From Druceiella hillmani (taxonomy: Eukaryota > Arthropoda > Insecta > Lepidoptera > Hepialidae), in the NCBI GenBank assembly GCA_039881145.1, contig JAYKKI010000067.1, positions 692,001 to 756,000 of the forward strand: a DNA stretch of 64,000 bases, in the 5' to 3' direction. The position numbers and the translations under genes were made by a program. A model generated the notes under the pieces. The model did no database searches. It saw only the letters and a list, made by a program, of their open reading frames with translations, and had not been told where the DNA came from. Below are positions 61,402-64,000 of this stretch, one piece after another (position 1 is the first letter of the stretch; each line of letters starts with the position of its first letter).

Positions 61402-61464
61402 GTTCCATTGTAATATCTAAAGATATAACAATATAATGCAAAAATAATAAACATAAATTTAGTA
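61375..61464. repeat. 27-bp perfect hairpin at the Penelope truncation point
   Basis: Arms 61375-61401 and 61438-61464 are exact complements around a 36-base spacer. The left arm is Penelope coding sequence (K-N-N-K-H-K-F-S) and the right arm is its inverted copy. Confidence 0.9.
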
Positions 61465-61628
61465 ATGGTTTTAACAAAATAAACTACATGTGAAATTAAT
61501 AAAATTCGCAAAATTTGTTTTGTCTTTGAATATAAGCCAGAACTCACGTATCATATGAAAGTTTATATTCTGTATTAGATATCTCTAAAAATTAGAATTA
61601 TTTTTCCTATAAACTGTAGATTCACCAA

Positions 61629-61632
<4 letters not shown>

Positions 61633-61690
<58 letters not shown>
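61633..61690. repeat. (TA)n microsatellite
   Basis: About 29 TA units, just right of the Penelope remnant, in sequence with no B1 counterpart. Confidence 0.95.
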
Positions 61691-61698
<8 letters not shown>

Positions 61699-62049
61699 TC
61701 AAGATGACTCTTTAGATTTGATGTCTGGGGTACATGATTGATGAAATTATAGTGAAATCATTATGAAATTCGATAATCAAGATTGTACATTTCTACGTAA
61801 TTCACTTAACAAAAATAATGAGAAAGACTCACAGAATTTAGTGAAAATTAAATGTACTAAAATATCGACTTACGTCGCAAGAAGCACTGTAAAAAATGTA
61901 AGTTTGTTTTTATTCAATTTGATCTCCAGAAATAGGCAAGAAAAACTCAAAAAAACGGTATAAATTTAGATTTCATTAAAAGTATTTTTTTGAAAAGTGA
62001 CATAAATAATTAAACGTCTCAATCAACTGACGTGAGCCTCAGAACCCTT

Positions 62050-62345
62050 GTTGCTGCGGTGGGGTTTTTTCCACGGTAGGGTCTAAATTTATAGCTTCCC
62101 TTCAATTCTCTAGAATTAATAATTTACTAGTACCGAGGAATAGAATGCCGGTATTGGCTGTATTTTACCTAAAGCTTCTCCTGAAGATTCATTATAAGGA
62201 ATACGTAAATTTATTTAGAGTGTACCTCTTCCATTCAACTCCCAAACATTCAAGCACCGAGCACTAGAATATTGGTACTGGCTGTGGTTAACCCACAGAT
62301 TCTCCTGACGGTTATAGTACGGAATGTCTAAATAAATTTAAACGC
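62050..62345. repeat. Imperfect tandem repeat, about 124-bp period
   Basis: accgaggaatagaatgccgg at 62132 and accgagcactagaatattgg at 62256 anchor two units that also share ctggctgt/ttggctgt and tctcctga. Partial units lie on both sides. The sequence is GC-richer than its surroundings and is not in B1. I do not recognise the family. Confidence 0.6.
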
Positions 62346-64000
62346 CTAGAGCGTGCATGTCACATTATTGTGTACAAAAGTGCTGATAAATTTTGATCTC
62401 GCACGCTCGGGGATCAAATAGTCATATGGGGCGATATTACATTATGAAATATTTCCTTTGATCATATTTTATTATGTTATTAAATTAAGACAACCCTTGT
62501 TTGAACCTCTTCTAAAGTGATCATTTTCAAAGTATCTTAGCTTCTGTGTTTAATGCTTATAAACTTTAATTGCGATGGCTATGAATCTAGGAGGAAAACT
62601 GCACGTGTAACAGCATTTTCTATTTTCGACCTTCATTATTTTAAGTTTTATTTCTATTAACAATTCGAGAAAATTATAATAACTAATACAATTAAAAATT
62701 CGTAGAAAAGGAGGTTTAATGGAAGCTAATATCCCTAATAAGTCTTAAAGACGTTACGGAGGTATCCATTTTACCAGTTTTACTTAAATAATTGTTTTTT
62801 ACATTTTGAAACTTTAATTAAAAACTTTTTTTCACTTATTTTTAACAAAATGCACGTTATCTATTTTATTTTTCACAGTAATATTACCTTGGTTGGCTGT
62901 GTACAATTATCCATATATGTATTTACATACATCTTACCTTTTACGTAAAATAAAACAGTTGCATAAAATTTTTATCGTTTCATTTCCTACATGATATACA
63001 CCTCTCAGTATCTATACACTAATACGTAGGTGTATTTGTACCTTATAAATATTACAGATTGTTACGACAATCGGCTTTTACGACCAAATATAAATGTCTG
63101 TCTCTTTAATTTTCCAATTAAAAGCATCTCTGTAAAACGGCATTGCATTTTGATTATATTTGTACACTTTATTCTATATTTTTGTGCATTAATTAATGAA
63201 AATATTTTTTTTTATAAAAATACATATTGTGTAGAATCCTAGTTTAGATGGATTAATTTTTCATAGAAGATGGTGCTGTGTTATATACAGAATTAATTTA
63301 AGCACATTTTCATGTAAGTCTTGTTTGAAATTACATGAAAAAAAACTAATTAGATTCCGTTAGAAGTCAATTAGATGTCGTCGTGAAACTTTATTTTTAT
63401 TTTTTTTACGGACTTTCCCCCAAATCACAGTTTCAATACGAGAGTAGATTTTCGAATAAATTAAATGCATAATATTTGTTCCTCTTACAATATGTCTAAT
63501 TATTTTTTGTTCTTAGCTGTATAAACAATATATCAACAACTCTACGAAATTCCTTTCGGAGCACCTTATTGTGCGCTAAGCGATTAAATTACCACAAAAA
63601 TATAACAATGTGATTAAAATTGATATTAAAGTTTGCTTGCAAACAAAATATATTTGTTTCAAATAACAAAATATCTTTCAAATTTAAATTTCTGTGTAAA
63701 TTTGGTTCTTACAACCTACTTTAATGTAAATTTTTTTTAATATACCTGCGATTGCTTTGAAACTCGGTCAGAAAATTGCTTTTATCTGTATTCTAGGCAA
63801 GATAGTAAATAAAAAAAACAATGATAATCAAATAAAATAAAGAATAGGAACGGACAACTTTTTATGATTTAAAATATTGTTTAAGAATTATTCTTCGAAT
63901 ATCCTGAATATTTATAACTATTTGGTTATTTTATGAGAGGATTCTTTTTATTGACTGTACAAAGTATCGATGAAAAAATATGTAAATTTGAATAATTACA

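Larger units (their letters stand above)
60295..61464 (-). mobile_element. Penelope-like retroelement, 5'-truncated
   Basis: The element's 3' end is at the left. Its terminal sequence (60295-60415, with gaaactacgtgatgtagt) is shared with 20364-20506 and 30988-31236. A 3' untranslated part follows to about 60680, then the GIY-YIG coding remnant to about 61401. The reverse transcriptase is missing. The truncated 5' side ends in a fold-back (61375-61464) in which the last coding bases reappear in inverted orientation. Confidence 0.85.
56370..64000. repeat. Duplicon B, copy 3 (B3), running off the window
   Basis: Matches B1 from its left end: 56381 with 25621, 57631 with 26761, 58141 with 27241, 59141 with 27551, and 62665-64000 with 28475-29880. 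It contains a tandem duplication (57922-58500), a Helitron (58573-59001), an inverted segment (60040-60292), a Penelope remnant (60295-61464) and an unassigned tandem repeat (62050-62345). The short stretch 56166-56369, between A2 and B3, holds nothing recognisable. Confidence 0.85.

Overview
The window is AT-rich (roughly 70 percent or more A+T by eye) eukaryotic DNA with no complete host gene. It has long (TA)n tracts, many quasi-palindromes, and worn copies of Ty1/copia, Penelope-like, hAT, P-like and Helitron elements plus a tRNA-derived SINE. Together these suggest an arthropod, most likely an insect. I cannot name the order from sequence alone. No RNA gene, CRISPR array, operon or bacterial signal is visible.

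Layout. 1-7067 is single-copy AT-rich DNA, with a possible exon end at 2-73 and a LINE 3' end at 4650-4786. 7068-13850 is duplicon A copy 1 (A1). 13851-18770 is single-copy DNA. 18770-21560 is a decayed copia element interrupted by a Penelope-derived hairpin. 21740-22480 is a degenerate GTAAA-type repeat with a SINE inside it. 22481-25536 is single-copy DNA. 25600-39640 is duplicon B copy 1 (B1), followed by a spacer with a 28-bp tandem repeat. 40720-48995 is B2. 48996-49729 is a junction holding a GC-rich exon-like island at 49139-49259. 49730-56165 is A2. 56370-64000 is B3, which runs off the window. The copies share order and most of their sequence, at about 80-85 percent identity by eye. 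Part of B1/B3 is visibly more similar than that.

Because A and B are present in two and three copies, each copy serves as an empty-site control for the others. This lets insertions be recognised with their boundaries: a P-like element (B1 only), a hAT fragment (B2 only), a Helitron (B3 only) and Penelope ends (B1 and B3). It also shows five places where one copy has a near-perfect hairpin and its sister has only one arm. I regard that pattern of copy-specific palindromes, which fits inverted template switching, together with the nested Penelope hairpin in the copia reverse transcriptase, as the most interesting content. The only hints of host coding sequence are small GC-rich islands at 2-73, about 43638-43735 and 49139-49259. 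None could be assigned to a protein family.
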